From: Anaeromyxobacter terrae | Lineage (GTDB): Bacteria > Myxococcota > Myxococcia > Myxococcales > Anaeromyxobacteraceae | Reading direction: 5' to 3' | DNA: 64,000 nt | Assembly: GCF_022690685.1 (NCBI RefSeq) | Contig: NZ_JALCYY010000006.1 | Coordinates: 88,440-152,439, forward strand | Shown: positions 1 to 9,541 of the stretch, piece after piece | Layout: every line of letters starts with the position of its first letter | Numbering within the stretch: position 1 is the first letter of the stretch | Notes under the pieces: model-generated | What the model was told of the DNA's origin: nothing | Database searches by the model: none | Seen by the model: only the letters and a program-made list of their open reading frames with translations | Program-made: the position numbers and the translations under genes

Positions 1-354
1 CATGGCCTCGACGGAGCGGCCCACCGGCGCGACCGACCGGACGGAGGTCCATGCCCATCCTGGCCGCGAGGAGACGTCCTCTCGCCTCGCCAGTCCTGGC
101 TCGAAGCGGACGCCCACCGTCGCCTCGATGCGCCGCGCGGGCGGCGGCTCGACGACGGGCTCCGGGATGGCGTGACGGTGCGTCAACGTGCATCCCCCGC
201 ACGCGAGCGCGACGAGCGCCCAGGTTGCCCGCGAGCACGATCGCGCCCTGCGCCGCTCTCCTGGCATCCCCACCTCCGCCCGGAGAGCCTAGCAGGCGGG
301 GAGATCGCTGTAACCCCTGGGGGGACTCCGCCTGGAGAGCGAGCGGCCGCCCCG
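1..354. other. No recognisable gene
   Basis: GC-rich stretch at the window edge. Open frames exist on both strands, but they read as Arg/Ala/Pro-rich low-complexity translation with no recognisable domain. I see no convincing gene, RNA or repeat here. Confidence 0.4.
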
Positions 355-585
355 GGCGTTGGGCACCTCGCGCTCGTGCGCGGCAAGCGCCTCGATGCGG
401 CGCTCGAGCGGTGGTTCGGCGCGCGCGACATCGCCGACACGTGGCGACCCTTCTTCTGCACGTCGGCGAACCTCACGCGGGCGCGCCCCGAGGTCCACCG
501 GAGTGGCCCGCTCGCGCTCGCGCGTCGAGACCTCCGGCGATTCGTCGAGGAGGCCTCCCTCGCCGCCGCGGCGGACGTCGCGTGA
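355..585 (+). pseudogene. Remnant of a patatin-like phospholipase
   Basis: Translation of 364-513 gives a stretch resembling the middle of bacterial patatin/NTE-type phospholipases: an ALVRGKRLD segment, then WRPFFCTSANLTRARP and VHRSGPL, where the family has a 'LWRPFFCVSTNLT...HRxGPLW' region. Neither the GxSxG serine-hydrolase nucleophile nor the DGG/DGA aspartate region lies in the same reading frame, and the flanks are low-complexity. It is therefore a scrap of about 50 codons rather than a working lipase. The family call rests on memory of the family and is moderately sure; that the gene is incomplete is clear. Confidence 0.5.
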
Positions 586-639
586 CGGGCCCGCGGCGGG
601 AGCAGGATCGGCGCGAGCGAGGAGCCTCGAGCCGGGTCG

Positions 640-3063
640 TCAACTTGCGCAGGACGGGCGCGCCGACGTCAGCCCGGAGCTCGTCGAACGCGCGCCGGTC
701 GCGGACGGAGAGGTCTCGGCGTAGGAGCGGATGACCTGTGCGATCTCCTCCGGATCCGGCGGCTTCGCCACATGCCCGTCGAAGCCGGCCTCGGTCGCCT
801 TCGCCACGTCCTCCGGCTGCGCGTACCCGCTCACGGCGACGATCCGGGCAGCCGTGCCGCGGCCGCGAAGCTGCCTCGCCACCTCGTAGCCATCCATCCC
901 GGGCAGGCCGATGTCGCAGAGGATGAGGTCGGGGGCGTACTCGCGCGCTTTCGTGATCGCGCTCGGCCCGTCGTAGGCGACCTCGGCGTCGTGCCCCAGC
1001 ATCTCGACGAGCTGCGCGAGGGTCTCGGCGGCGTCCTCGTTGTCGTCCACGACGAGGACTCGCCGCCGAAAAGGTGCGGGTCGCGCAACCGCGGCGCCGT
1101 CTCGCTCCGCGACGGCGGCCGTGGTCGCAGCGCCGAGCGGGAGCCTGACGACGAAATCCGTCCCTTCCCCCGTGCCGCCGCTGACCGCAAGGACCTCGCC
1201 GCCATGCAGAGCTACCAGGCCCTTCACGAGGGCGAGCCCGAGCCCGAGCCCACCGTCGCTCCGCGCGAGCGTCTGCGTCGCCTGGGTGAAGGGCTCGAAG
1301 ATCGACAGCAACATGTGCGGCTCGATGCCGGGCCCGGTGTCTTGGACGTGCACCACCGCATGGCGTCCGTCGGCGCGGACCGTGAGCGTCACGCGGCCGC
1401 CCGCGGGCGTGAACTTCGCGGCATTGCTGAGCAGATTCCCGAGCACCTGCGCGAGCCGGGTGTCGTCGCCGTTCACCACGAGGCGTTCGTCCGGCACGTC
1501 CACCTTGAGGTCCAGCCCTCGAACCTGCATCAGCGCGCGGTGGTCCTCGGCGGTCCGACGCCCGAGGGCGGCGAGATCCACATCCGTGCGGCGCAGCTCG
1601 ATCTTACCCCGCCCGATGCGCGTGACATCCAGGAGGTCGTCGACGAGCCGCGTGAGGTGAGTGAGCTGCCGGTTCACCACCTCCTTCGCTCGGCGCGCCT
1701 GTTGCCCCGCCGGCTCGGCGCGGTCGAGGATGTAGAGCGCGTTCCGGATGGGAGCTAGCGGGTTCCGCAGCTCGTGCGAGAGCATCCCGAGGAACTCGTT
1801 CTTGCGCTGGTCGGCGTCCCGCAGCCGCAGATTCGCCTCGCGAAGCTCCAGCTCGGTACGCTTGCGGTCGGTGATCTCCTGTATGGCGACGCTGATCCCG
1901 AGGATGCGCCCCTCGCCGTCCTTGATCGGAACCCACCGCTCGTTCCAGAACCGCGCGACGCCGGGCTGGGTGGTCGTGGTCCCGGTGAACTCGACGTCGA
2001 GGAGCGGCTCCCCGGTCTCCAGGACCTTGCGGAGCGCAGCTTCGGCCTGCTCGCCGACGTCCGGCAGCAGCTCACGCGGGGTCTTGCCGATGTGAGCCTC
2101 CAGCGAGAGGCCGTCGACCTCGGCGGCGCGCTCGTTCAGCCGCACCCAGCGCAGGTCCCGATCGAAGACGCACAGCCCCACGGGCGCGTTTGCGTAGATG
2201 GCCTCGATCTCCGCGAGCTGCCCCCGCGCGCGCTGCTCGCTGACCCGGGCCTGTTCCTCGCTTTCGCGCATCGCCGCCTCGGCGCGCTTCCGATCCTCGA
2301 TGTCCAGCGCCGCGCCGATGAGCCGAGCCACCCGCCCACCCTCGACGATCGGCGCGAGGCGGCTCAGGAACCAGCGGTAGGTACCGTCCGCGGCGCGGTA
2401 ACGCAGCTCGGCGTGCTGCGGAGCGAGGCTCTTCAGCGCCCGCAGTCGGCACTCGCCCGCGGCGGCCACGTCGTCCGGGTGCAGAAACCCGAGCCACCCC
2501 GCGCGTGCCGTCGCCTCGAGGTCGAGGCCGGAGAACGCGGTCCAGGCCGAGTTGACGTACTCGGGCCTGCCGTCCGGTTCGACCAGGCACACGATCTGCG
2601 GCATGGCTTCGATCACGAGCCGGAGCCGTTCCTCGAATCCGGACTCGGCCCGCCCTGGGTCCGTTGCGGGCGCGTTCCCGGCGTTCGCCGCGGCCGACGG
2701 GACCGACACGCCTTGATCGTCGCCGCGCGGCGAGACCTCCCGCGCCGTGATGAGGAGCCCCGTGCCGCCGTCCAGCGGGACGGGATCGATGCTCCCCTCC
2801 CACCACGTCTCGCGCCCCTCCACGTGCCTCGCTTGCCGAGGCACCTCGACGTGGTGCCCGGCGCGGGCGTGCGCGTGCATCGCGAGCACCGTGTCTCGCG
2901 TCGCGGGGGAGAACGCGACGATGTCCGCGCCGAGGACATCGTCGTGTGGGAAGCCCGTCGAGCGCAGCCACTCGGCGTTGGCGCGAAGGATGGTGCCGTC
3001 CGCGGCGACGAGGCACCGCCCCACGGTGCGCTCATCGAACAGGAGATCCAGGAGATGGCGCAT
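640..3063 (-). CDS. Soluble PAS-sensing hybrid histidine kinase with C-terminal receiver
   Basis: An 807-residue hybrid sensor kinase with no membrane segment, so it should act in the cytoplasm. Three PAS-type sensor domains are visible (about residues 9-110, 145-265 and 285-405), the second and third ending in the usual DIEDRKR/EITDRKR linkers. The HisKA domain has phospho-acceptor His430 in the motif LSHELRNPL. The HATPase domain follows with an N box (LLSNAAKFT, about 543-552), G1 (DTGPGI) and G2 (GGLGLGL). A C-terminal receiver (about 668-785) has the acidic pair D673/D674, phospho-acceptor D717 and Lys767. No partner regulator or output gene is adjacent, so it may feed a phosphorelay elsewhere. 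The signal is unknown. The 20-odd C-terminal residues after the receiver are low-complexity. Confidence 0.93.
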   Translation of the reverse strand: MRHLLDLLFDERTVGRCLVAADGTILRANAEWLRSTGFPHDDVLGADIVAFSPATRDTVLAMHAHARAGHHVEVPRQARHVEGRETWWEGSIDPVPLDGGTGLLITAREVSPRGDDQGVSVPSAAANAGNAPATDPGRAESGFEERLRLVIEAMPQIVCLVEPDGRPEYVNSAWTAFSGLDLEATARAGWLGFLHPDDVAAAGECRLRALKSLAPQHAELRYRAADGTYRWFLSRLAPIVEGGRVARLIGAALDIEDRKRAEAAMRESEEQARVSEQRARGQLAEIEAIYANAPVGLCVFDRDLRWVRLNERAAEVDGLSLEAHIGKTPRELLPDVGEQAEAALRKVLETGEPLLDVEFTGTTTTQPGVARFWNERWVPIKDGEGRILGISVAIQEITDRKRTELELREANLRLRDADQRKNEFLGMLSHELRNPLAPIRNALYILDRAEPAGQQARRAKEVVNRQLTHLTRLVDDLLDVTRIGRGKIELRRTDVDLAALGRRTAEDHRALMQVRGLDLKVDVPDERLVVNGDDTRLAQVLGNLLSNAAKFTPAGGRVTLTVRADGRHAVVHVQDTGPGIEPHMLLSIFEPFTQATQTLARSDGGLGLGLALVKGLVALHGGEVLAVSGGTGEGTDFVVRLPLGAATTAAVAERDGAAVARPAPFRRRVLVVDDNEDAAETLAQLVEMLGHDAEVAYDGPSAITKAREYAPDLILCDIGLPGMDGYEVARQLRGRGTAARIVAVSGYAQPEDVAKATEAGFDGHVAKPPDPEEIAQVIRSYAETSPSATGARSTSSGLTSARPSCAS

Positions 3064-3346
3064 CCAGAAGGCTCGAGGCGGTCATGACGCGCGCGACGTT
3101 TCGAAGACCGCGTATTCGAGTGTCGAACCCTACGGCAATTGCACCTCGGCGCGCCACCCGCGGATGCAACGTCGCTCGCCTGAGCCCGAGCGCCAACCGG
3201 GCGTGCACCGAAAGGCACACGGACCGCCTGGCTGCCCGACGGTCGTGATTGCGATGAGCCGACGGTCGCGTCGATTGATGACGATTGCGACTCCCGCCAC
3301 CCCAGCTCGCCGCGGCGCGCGCGCAGCCGGGCGGGCGAGTGGATGG

Positions 3347-3538
3347 CTAGACGGCTGGTCCTTGCGGTCGCGCGAACCTGCGCCTCATGAAGCCGACCGC
3401 GAACAGGACCAGCGCGACGACCAGGAGGAGGTGGATGGCCGCGGCCGCGACGTGGAACGCCACCACCGCGATGAACCACGCGGCGAGGAGCACCAGCGCG
3501 AAGAGGAAGAGGACCAGCACCGCTCGAACGGTCGGCAC
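3347..3538 (-). CDS. Small lmo0937-like membrane protein
   Basis: The frame is open further upstream, but the first 57 codons read as Arg-rich low complexity. I chose the GTG at 3538, giving 63 residues. The protein is almost entirely two hydrophobic helices (about residues 5-23 and 31-50) and ends in a basic tail, MRRRFARPQG. The second helix (AIHLLLVVALVLFAVGF) matches the pattern of the lmo0937/DUF5670 family of tiny membrane proteins of unknown function. It is transcribed away from the radical SAM gene that starts 170 bp away. The 283 bp between it and the hybrid kinase gene hold no recognisable gene. Confidence 0.55.
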   Translation of the reverse strand: MPTVRAVLVLFLFALVLLAAWFIAVVAFHVAAAAIHLLLVVALVLFAVGFMRRRFARPQGPAV

Positions 3539-3707
3539 TGGGCGCCAGACCTGCAACCGACGGATCACGCTCGGCTGAGCGCACGCAGCCCACCCATGGC
3601 GCCGAGATCGGGGGACCGCGCGGCGCTCCGTGGCCCGCCGACGATGGTCGGGGCAGCCATGGCGTGACCGTGACGGATCGGTGACATACAGTGAATAGCT
3701 CGCGGTC

Positions 3708-5366
3708 ATGCGCGCCCTCCTCGTGCAGTCGCGGTCACCGACGACCTACTGGAGCTTCGAGCACGCGCTCCCGTTCGTCGAGAAGGCGGCGACGTACCCG
3801 CCGCTCGGGATCGCGACGCTGGCCGCGCTCCTGCCGACCCATTGGGAGCTGCGCCTCCGCGACCTCCACGTCGCGCCGCTCGACGACGCCGACCTCGCGT
3901 GGGCCGACGTGGTCCTCGTCTCGGGAATGCTCATCCAGCTGGAGTCGATGCGCGCCGTGCTGCGGCGCGCTCGAGCGATGGGCCGGCGCACGGTCGTGGG
4001 CGGCCCCGCCGCGAGCAGCGCGCCCGAGCTCTTCGAGCAGGCGGACCACGTGTTCCGCGGCGAGGCCGAGGGCCGACTCGACCTGCTCGTGCGCGTCCTC
4101 GAGGCGCCCGCGACCGATTCGCCCCGCCTTCTGTCCCCGCAAGGCGACGACCGCCCCGATCTGCGCCTCGCTCGGGTGCCCCGCTTCGATCTGCTCGAGC
4201 TCTCGCGCTACGGGAGCCACGCGCTCCAGTACTCGCGCGGCTGCCCTTTCAAGTGCGAGTTCTGCGACATCATCGAGATCTTCGGGCGCGTGCCGAGGGT
4301 GAAGTCGACGGAACAGGTCCTGGCCGAGCTCGACGCGCTACGCGCGCTGGGAGCCCGCGGCACCCTGTTCTTCGTGGACGACAACTTCGTGGGCAACCGG
4401 CGCGCGGTCGCGAGCCTGCTCCCGGCGCTGCGCGCGTGGCAGGAGCGGAACGGGTTCCCCTTCGCCTTCTGCACGGAGGCGAGCATCGATCTCGCGACGC
4501 ATCCCGAGCTGGTGACCGCCATGGTCGGCGCGGGGTTCGGGCAGGTCTTCGTCGGGCTCGAGACCCCCTCGACCACCGCGCTCGCCGAGGCGGGAAAGAC
4601 GCAGAACCTGCGGGTGCCCCAGGAGCAGGCCGTCGAGGCGCTGACCCGCGCCGGGCTCGAGGTGTACGCGGGGTTCATCGTCGGCTTCGACAGCGATGGC
4701 CCGGACATCTTCGACCGGCAGCTCGCATTCATCTCGGGCCTTCCCATCGCACGCGCCATGGTGAACCTGCTGACCGCGCTCCCGGGGACGCAGCTGTGGC
4801 GGCGGCTCGAGCAGGAGGGGCGCCTGCGCGGCGCACCGTCCGGCGACTCGTTCGAGCGTCCCAACTTCGAGCCCGCGCTGGACGAGCGGACGTTGCTCGC
4901 GGGGTACCGCCGCCTGCTCGCCGCGCTGTATGCACCGGAGGCATACTTCCGGCGTTGCGCCCTCCAGCTCGAGCAGGCGCCGCCGCGGCGCGGCGCCGTC
5001 GCGCACAGCGTCGGCAACGGATCCGTCGGGACGCTGGGTCGAGCGCTGTGGCGCCTCGGCATCCGCGGCCCCCGCCGGCGGCTTTTCTGGCGGCTCGTCG
5101 CACGCGCCCTGCGGCGCGGCACCGCCGCGCTGCCGCGGGCGGTGATGTTCGCGATCGTCGGCGAGAGCCTCATCCGCTACACGGAAGAGGTCGTGCTTCC
5201 GCGCATCGACGCCTCCCTGTCGGAGCTCGACGATGGGGGCGACGCCGCCAGCGAGCACGCTCGCATCGGCGACAGGGCGCCCGCCCGTGCGCGGGGTGCT
5301 GCCGCTTCGGGACGACGCACGCCTGGCGCTCGACTCATCACCGAGGAGGAGACGACGGTGAGGTGA
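3708..5366 (+). CDS. B12-binding-domain radical SAM protein
   Basis: A 552-residue cobalamin-dependent radical SAM enzyme. Residues 1-135 form a Rossmann-like B12-binding domain (MRALLVQSRSP at the start, ADVVLVSGMLIQ, then VVGGPAAS). The radical SAM core starts near residue 170, with the [4Fe-4S] cysteines C179-x3-C183-x2-C186 (RGCPFKCEFC). FFVDDNFVGN and GFIVGFDSD are typical of the B12-radical-SAM/DUF4070 group that contains HpnP-like methylases. The last 50 or so residues are an Arg/Ala-rich tail. It probably methylates or rearranges an unactivated carbon of a lipid or secondary metabolite, but nothing nearby identifies the substrate. The YihY gene begins 4 bp after its stop, so the two are probably co-transcribed. 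Confidence 0.88.
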   Translation: MRALLVQSRSPTTYWSFEHALPFVEKAATYPPLGIATLAALLPTHWELRLRDLHVAPLDDADLAWADVVLVSGMLIQLESMRAVLRRARAMGRRTVVGGPAASSAPELFEQADHVFRGEAEGRLDLLVRVLEAPATDSPRLLSPQGDDRPDLRLARVPRFDLLELSRYGSHALQYSRGCPFKCEFCDIIEIFGRVPRVKSTEQVLAELDALRALGARGTLFFVDDNFVGNRRAVASLLPALRAWQERNGFPFAFCTEASIDLATHPELVTAMVGAGFGQVFVGLETPSTTALAEAGKTQNLRVPQEQAVEALTRAGLEVYAGFIVGFDSDGPDIFDRQLAFISGLPIARAMVNLLTALPGTQLWRRLEQEGRLRGAPSGDSFERPNFEPALDERTLLAGYRRLLAALYAPEAYFRRCALQLEQAPPRRGAVAHSVGNGSVGTLGRALWRLGIRGPRRRLFWRLVARALRRGTAALPRAVMFAIVGESLIRYTEEVVLPRIDASLSELDDGGDAASEHARIGDRAPARARGAAASGRRTPGARLITEEETTVR

Positions 5367-5370
5367 GGCC

Positions 5371-6276
5371 ATGGACCCGGTTCGCGACGCATGGCGATGG
5401 ACCACTCAGCTGCTGCTCTTCGCCGGCCGAACCCTGCGCGCGTTCTCGCGAAACCGTGGAATCCTGCTCGCCGGCGGCGTGGGCTACAACGCGCTGCTCT
5501 CGCTCGTGCCCTTCCTGACGCTGGTGGTGGCCGCGCTCTCGCTCTTCTTCGACGAGGCTCGCATCCTCGACATCTTGCGCCCGGAGCTCACGGCGCTCGT
5601 TCCCCAGCACGCGGACGCCGTACTGCAGGCTGCGCAGGCGTTCCTCCACACCGAGGCGTCGACCCGCGCTCTCAGCGTGCTGGCCATGCTGTTCTTCAGC
5701 TCGATCGCGTTTCGCATGCTGGAGCAGGCAGTTGCCGCGATCTTCCACACGTCCAGCCCGACCGCGCACCGGAGCTTCTGGGTCTCGGCCCTGCTTCCCT
5801 ACCTGTTCATGCTGGTGCTGATGGTCGCTCTCCTGTGTGTCACCCTGCTCACGGCCGGCCTCGACGCCCTCGACGAGCACCAGCTGCGGATGTTCGGGCT
5901 GCAGCGCCCGCTCGCGTCCGGGATCAAGCTGCTCTTGCGGCTATCGGGTTTCCTGGGGCTGGTCGTCCTGTTCGGCGGCATCTACCGCGTCCTGCCGGTG
6001 GTCAGGATCTCCGCCCGACGCGCATTCATCGGCGGGCTCGCCGCGGCGGTGCTCTGGCGGCTCACCGCGCTGTTCGTGGTCTACTTCTTCGCCAACATCT
6101 CGATGGTGAACGTGCTCTACGGCTCGCTCGCCAGCGTCGTCGTCGTGCTGCTCTCGCTCGAGATCGTGTTCGTCATCCTGCTCCTCGGCGCGCAGGTCAT
6201 CGCCGAGCTCGAGGCCAGCTCCGCCGCGGGAGTGCGCTGGTACGAGAAGGCGCGCGAGGTGACGCGCCAAGCCTAG
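5371..6276 (+). CDS. YihY/BrkB family inner-membrane protein
   Basis: A 301-residue polytopic protein of the YihY/virulence-factor BrkB family, once misannotated as ribonuclease BN. The diagnostic N-terminal segment is present (FSRNRGILLAGGVGYNALLSL, about residues 26-46, shortened here). About six hydrophobic helices follow, including LLPYLFMLVLMVALL and an ALWRLTALFVVYFFANI region near the end where the family has its conserved aromatic-rich helix. The biochemical function of the family is unresolved (export or envelope roles have been proposed). It lies directly behind the radical SAM gene and ends before an 11-C homopolymer run (6302-6312) upstream of the phosphoribosyltransferase gene. 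Confidence 0.9.
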   Translation: MDPVRDAWRWTTQLLLFAGRTLRAFSRNRGILLAGGVGYNALLSLVPFLTLVVAALSLFFDEARILDILRPELTALVPQHADAVLQAAQAFLHTEASTRALSVLAMLFFSSIAFRMLEQAVAAIFHTSSPTAHRSFWVSALLPYLFMLVLMVALLCVTLLTAGLDALDEHQLRMFGLQRPLASGIKLLLRLSGFLGLVVLFGGIYRVLPVVRISARRAFIGGLAAAVLWRLTALFVVYFFANISMVNVLYGSLASVVVVLLSLEIVFVILLLGAQVIAELEASSAAGVRWYEKAREVTRQA

Positions 6277-6349
6277 GGCGGGCCCGCCGCTGAAGACGGC
6301 TCCCCCCCCCCCGTGTGGCCCGTGTCAGCCCCATCCGGTAGAACACGCC

Positions 6350-6907
6350 ATGGCGACAGACCCGACGAACTCCTCCCCCGGCGAGGAGCGCGGCGCGGTG
6401 CTCTCCGAGGATGGCCCGTACAAGGACGAGATCGTCATCTCGTGGCCGGAGCTGCATCGCGACACGCGCTACCTGTCGCGCGTCCTGCACGAGCTCGGCG
6501 ACTGGAAGGGCATCATCGCGATCACGCGCGGCGGCCTCGTGCCGGCGGCGCTCGTCGCCCGCGAGCTCGAGATCCGGCTCATCGACACGGTCTGCATCGT
6601 CAGCTACGGCGGGGGCGAGTCCGGCGGCGCGGAGCAGAAGCAGGGCGAGCTGCGCTGGCTGAAGACGGTCCCCGGAGACGGCGACGGCTGGCTCCTCATC
6701 GACGACCTCGTCGACACCGGACGGACCGCGCAGGCGGTCCGGGAGAAGCTCCCGAAGGCGCACTTCGCGACGCTCTACGCGAAGCCGCTCGGGCGCCCCG
6801 TCGTCGACACGTTCGTGAAGGAGTTCCGACAGGAGAAGTGGATCTACTTCCCGTGGGACATCGACTACAGGTTCGTCTCGCCGATCCGGCAGCGGCGGAC
6901 GGAGTGA
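6350..6907 (+). CDS. gpt: Xanthine-guanine phosphoribosyltransferase
   Basis: A 185-residue cytosolic type I phosphoribosyltransferase that converts xanthine or guanine plus PRPP to the nucleotide. The PRPP-binding motif LLIDDLVDTGRTA lies at about 115-127, preceded by the strand-loop ITRGGLVPA (59-67). The C-terminal substrate region KWIYFPWDIDYRF matches Gpt of Proteobacteria closely. The N-terminal 25 residues are an extra, weakly conserved extension; other starts cannot be excluded. It lies 10 bp upstream of a BMP/nucleoside-type ABC transporter operon. This supports coupling of purine uptake to salvage. Confidence 0.92.
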   Translation: MATDPTNSSPGEERGAVLSEDGPYKDEIVISWPELHRDTRYLSRVLHELGDWKGIIAITRGGLVPAALVARELEIRLIDTVCIVSYGGGESGGAEQKQGELRWLKTVPGDGDGWLLIDDLVDTGRTAQAVREKLPKAHFATLYAKPLGRPVVDTFVKEFRQEKWIYFPWDIDYRFVSPIRQRRTE

Positions 6908-6917
6908 GGGGCCCGAA

Positions 6918-8456
6918 GTGAGCGCACCGCGCCTCGAGCTCCGCCACATCACGAAGCGCTACGGGGACGTCGTCGCGAACGACGACGTCGGGCTCGCGGT
7001 CGCGCCCGGAGAGATCCACGCGATCCTCGGCGAGAACGGCGCGGGCAAGTCGACGCTGATGAAGGTCGTCTACGGCGCCGTCGCGCCGGACGCCGGCGAG
7101 CTCCTCTGGGACGGCGCGCCGGCCGCGATCCAGAGCCCGCACGACGCGCGCGCGCTCGGCATCGCGATGGTGTTCCAGCACTTCTCGCTGTTCGACTCGC
7201 TCACGGTCGCGGAGAACGTCTGGCTCGGCCTGTCCCGCACGGTGAGCCTGCGGGAGGTGGTCGAGGGGATCCGCGGCAAGGCGGCCGAGTACGGCCTCGA
7301 CCTCGATCCCGACCGGCCGGTGCACGTGCTGTCCGTCGGCGAGCGCCAGCGCGTCGAGATCGTCCGGGCGCTCCTCGCGAACCCGCGGCTCCTGATCCTC
7401 GACGAGCCGACGGCGGTGCTCACGCCGCAGGCCGCCGAGAAGCTGTTCGAGACCCTGCGCAAGCTCGCCGCGACGGGGTGCTCGATCCTCTACATCAGCC
7501 ACAAGCTCCACGAGATCCTCGCGCTGTGCCACCAGTGCACCGTGCTGCGCGGCGGCCGCGTCGTGGCGAGCTGCGATCCCACGCGGGAGAGCACCGCGAG
7601 CCTCTCGCGCATGATGATCGGCGCCGAGCCGCCGCGGCTCGAGCGGCGCCCCGCGAACGTCGGCCCCCTCGCGCTCTCGGCGCGGGGGCTCGCCCTCCCC
7701 GGCCACGACCGGTTCGGCGTCGCGCTCGAGGACGTCTCGCTCGACGTCCACGCGGGCGAGATCGTCGGGATCGCCGGGGTGTCCGGGAACGGGCAGCAGG
7801 AGCTGCTCGCCGCGCTCTCCGGCGAGGATCCGCGCGCCGACGCCGGCGCGATCCAGCTCTTCGGGCAGCCCATCGGGCGGATGGGCGCGGCCGCTCGCCG
7901 GAAGCGCGGCCTGCACTTCGTCCCCGAGGAGCGGCTCGGCCGCGGCGCGGTGCCGTCGCTCTCGCTCGCGAACAACATGCTGCTGACGCGCCACGAGGCG
8001 CTGCGCGCGTTCGGCTGGATCGATCGCGCCGCGCTCCGCCACCAGGCGTCCGGCGTGCTCCGGCGGTACTGGGTGAAGGCCTCGGGGCCGGCCGCGGCGG
8101 CGCGGAGCCTCTCGGGCGGCAACCTCCAGAAGTACATCGTCGGACGCGAGCTCGACGCCGTCCCGAAGGTGCTCGTCGTGGCGCAGCCGACCTGGGGAGT
8201 GGACGTCGGCGCGGCGGCGCAGATCCGCGCCGAGCTCGTCGCCCTCCGCGACGCGGGGTGCGCCGTGCTCGTCGTCTCCGAGGAGCTCGAGGAGCTCTTC
8301 GCGCTCGCCGACCGGCTCCACGTCATCGCGAAGGGCCGCCTCTCTCCGTCGATCGGGTCGGCCGAGGCGAGCGTCGAGCAGATCGGGGAGTGGATGAGCG
8401 GGCTGTGGACCGGCGGCCCCGGACAGGCGGCCGCGCTCGCCGGAGGAGCCCGATGA
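6918..8456 (+). CDS. BMP-type purine/nucleoside ABC importer, tandem ATPase
   Basis: A 512-residue protein with two fused ABC nucleotide-binding domains, as in NupA/YufO and RbsA-like importers. Domain 1 has Walker A GENGAGKST (about 38-46), a Q loop near MVFQHFSLF, a degenerate signature VGERQRVEI and Walker B LLILDEPTA. Domain 2 has a degenerate Walker A (GVSGNGQQE) and signature LSGGNLQK, so one of the two sites is probably regulatory. The start is a GTG behind GAGGGG. Its stop overlaps the ATG of the first permease (ATGA), indicating translational coupling. It energises uptake of a purine nucleoside or base; the exact substrate is inferred from the family and the adjacent gpt. Confidence 0.92.
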   Translation: MSAPRLELRHITKRYGDVVANDDVGLAVAPGEIHAILGENGAGKSTLMKVVYGAVAPDAGELLWDGAPAAIQSPHDARALGIAMVFQHFSLFDSLTVAENVWLGLSRTVSLREVVEGIRGKAAEYGLDLDPDRPVHVLSVGERQRVEIVRALLANPRLLILDEPTAVLTPQAAEKLFETLRKLAATGCSILYISHKLHEILALCHQCTVLRGGRVVASCDPTRESTASLSRMMIGAEPPRLERRPANVGPLALSARGLALPGHDRFGVALEDVSLDVHAGEIVGIAGVSGNGQQELLAALSGEDPRADAGAIQLFGQPIGRMGAAARRKRGLHFVPEERLGRGAVPSLSLANNMLLTRHEALRAFGWIDRAALRHQASGVLRRYWVKASGPAAAARSLSGGNLQKYIVGRELDAVPKVLVVAQPTWGVDVGAAAQIRAELVALRDAGCAVLVVSEELEELFALADRLHVIAKGRLSPSIGSAEASVEQIGEWMSGLWTGGPGQAAALAGGAR

Positions 8457-9541
8457 TCCGCCTCGACGTCCGCCAGGTCCCTTCGCTCAGGATGAGCGTC
8501 CTGTCCCCGATCATCGCGCTCGCCGTGACCGTCGCCGCGGGCGGCGTGCTCTTCCTCGCGCTCGGCAAGGACCCCGTGCGCGTGCTCTCGATGTTCCTCG
8601 TCGAGCCGTTCAACGGCGTTCGCGCGCTCACCGAGCTCGGCCTCAAGTGCACGCCGCTCATCCTGTGCGCGCTCGGCCTCGGGCTCTGCTTCCGGTCGAA
8701 CGTGTGGAACATCGGCGCCGAGGGGCAGTTCCTGATGGGCGCGATCGCGGGCGGCGGGCTCGCGCTGTGGGTCACGAACGCCTCGGCCGCGCTCTCGCCG
8801 TGGGTCTTCTTCCCGCTCGTCGTGGTGGCGGGGGCCGCGGGCGGCGCGGCGTGGGCCGCGATCGTGGCGCTCCTGCGGGACCGCTTCAACGCGAACGAGA
8901 TCCTCGTCAGCCTGATGCTCGTCTACGTCGCGGACCTCTTCCTCTCGTGGCTCGTGTTCGGGCCGTGGAAGGACCCTCTCGGCTTCAACTTTCCGCAGAC
9001 CGTGCAGTTCGCGGCGGCGACCGAGATCCCGCGGTTCGTGCGCGGCATGCGGCTGCACTGGGGGTTCGCGTTCGCGCTCGTCGCGGCGGTCCTCATGTGG
9101 CTGTTCATGTTCCGGACGCACCGCGGCATCCAGCTCCAGATCGGCGGCCCGGCGCCGGCGGCGGCGCGGTACGCCGGGTTCTCGTCGCGCGCCGCGATCT
9201 GGACGACGCTCCTCATCTCGGGCGCGCTCGCCGGGATCGCCGGCGCCTTCGAGGTCACCGGCCCGATGGGACAGCTCACGCCTCACGTCGCGAGCGGCTA
9301 CGGGTTCACCGCGATCATCGTCGCGTTCGTGGGCCGGCTCCATCCGCTCGGGGCGGTCCTCGGCAGCGTCGTGCTCTCCGCCTTCGTGATCGGCGGCCAG
9401 CTCGCGCAGTCGCGCGTCGGCCTGCCCGCGTCGGTGAGCGGCGTGTTCCAGGGCATGCTGCTCCTCGCCCTGCTCGGCTGCGACACGCTCATCCACCACC
9501 GCCCGCGGCTCGCCCGGTGGACCTGGAGGGCCGCGCCGTGA
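8453..9541 (+). CDS. BMP-type ABC importer permease 1 (NupB/YufP-like)
   Basis: A 362-residue integral membrane permease of the branched-chain amino acid/ribose-type superfamily used by nucleoside importers. I took the ATG at 8453, which overlaps the stop of the ATPase gene; the frame is open upstream but is antiparallel noise there. About eight to nine hydrophobic helices are visible. The family motif NVWNIGAEGQFLMGAIAGG lies at about residues 82-100, with the EAA-like loop ARYAGFSSRAAIW further on. It forms a heteromeric channel with the second permease, whose GTG overlaps its stop by 4 bases. Confidence 0.92.
   Translation: MIRLDVRQVPSLRMSVLSPIIALAVTVAAGGVLFLALGKDPVRVLSMFLVEPFNGVRALTELGLKCTPLILCALGLGLCFRSNVWNIGAEGQFLMGAIAGGGLALWVTNASAALSPWVFFPLVVVAGAAGGAAWAAIVALLRDRFNANEILVSLMLVYVADLFLSWLVFGPWKDPLGFNFPQTVQFAAATEIPRFVRGMRLHWGFAFALVAAVLMWLFMFRTHRGIQLQIGGPAPAAARYAGFSSRAAIWTTLLISGALAGIAGAFEVTGPMGQLTPHVASGYGFTAIIVAFVGRLHPLGAVLGSVVLSAFVIGGQLAQSRVGLPASVSGVFQGMLLLALLGCDTLIHHRPRLARWTWRAAP

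Noticed and set aside
6302..6312. Run of 11 C residues upstream of gpt as a phase-variation tract
   Set aside because: It lies in a GC-rich leader 38 bp before the gene, outside any coding or -10/-35 spacing that can be recognised; chance is likely.
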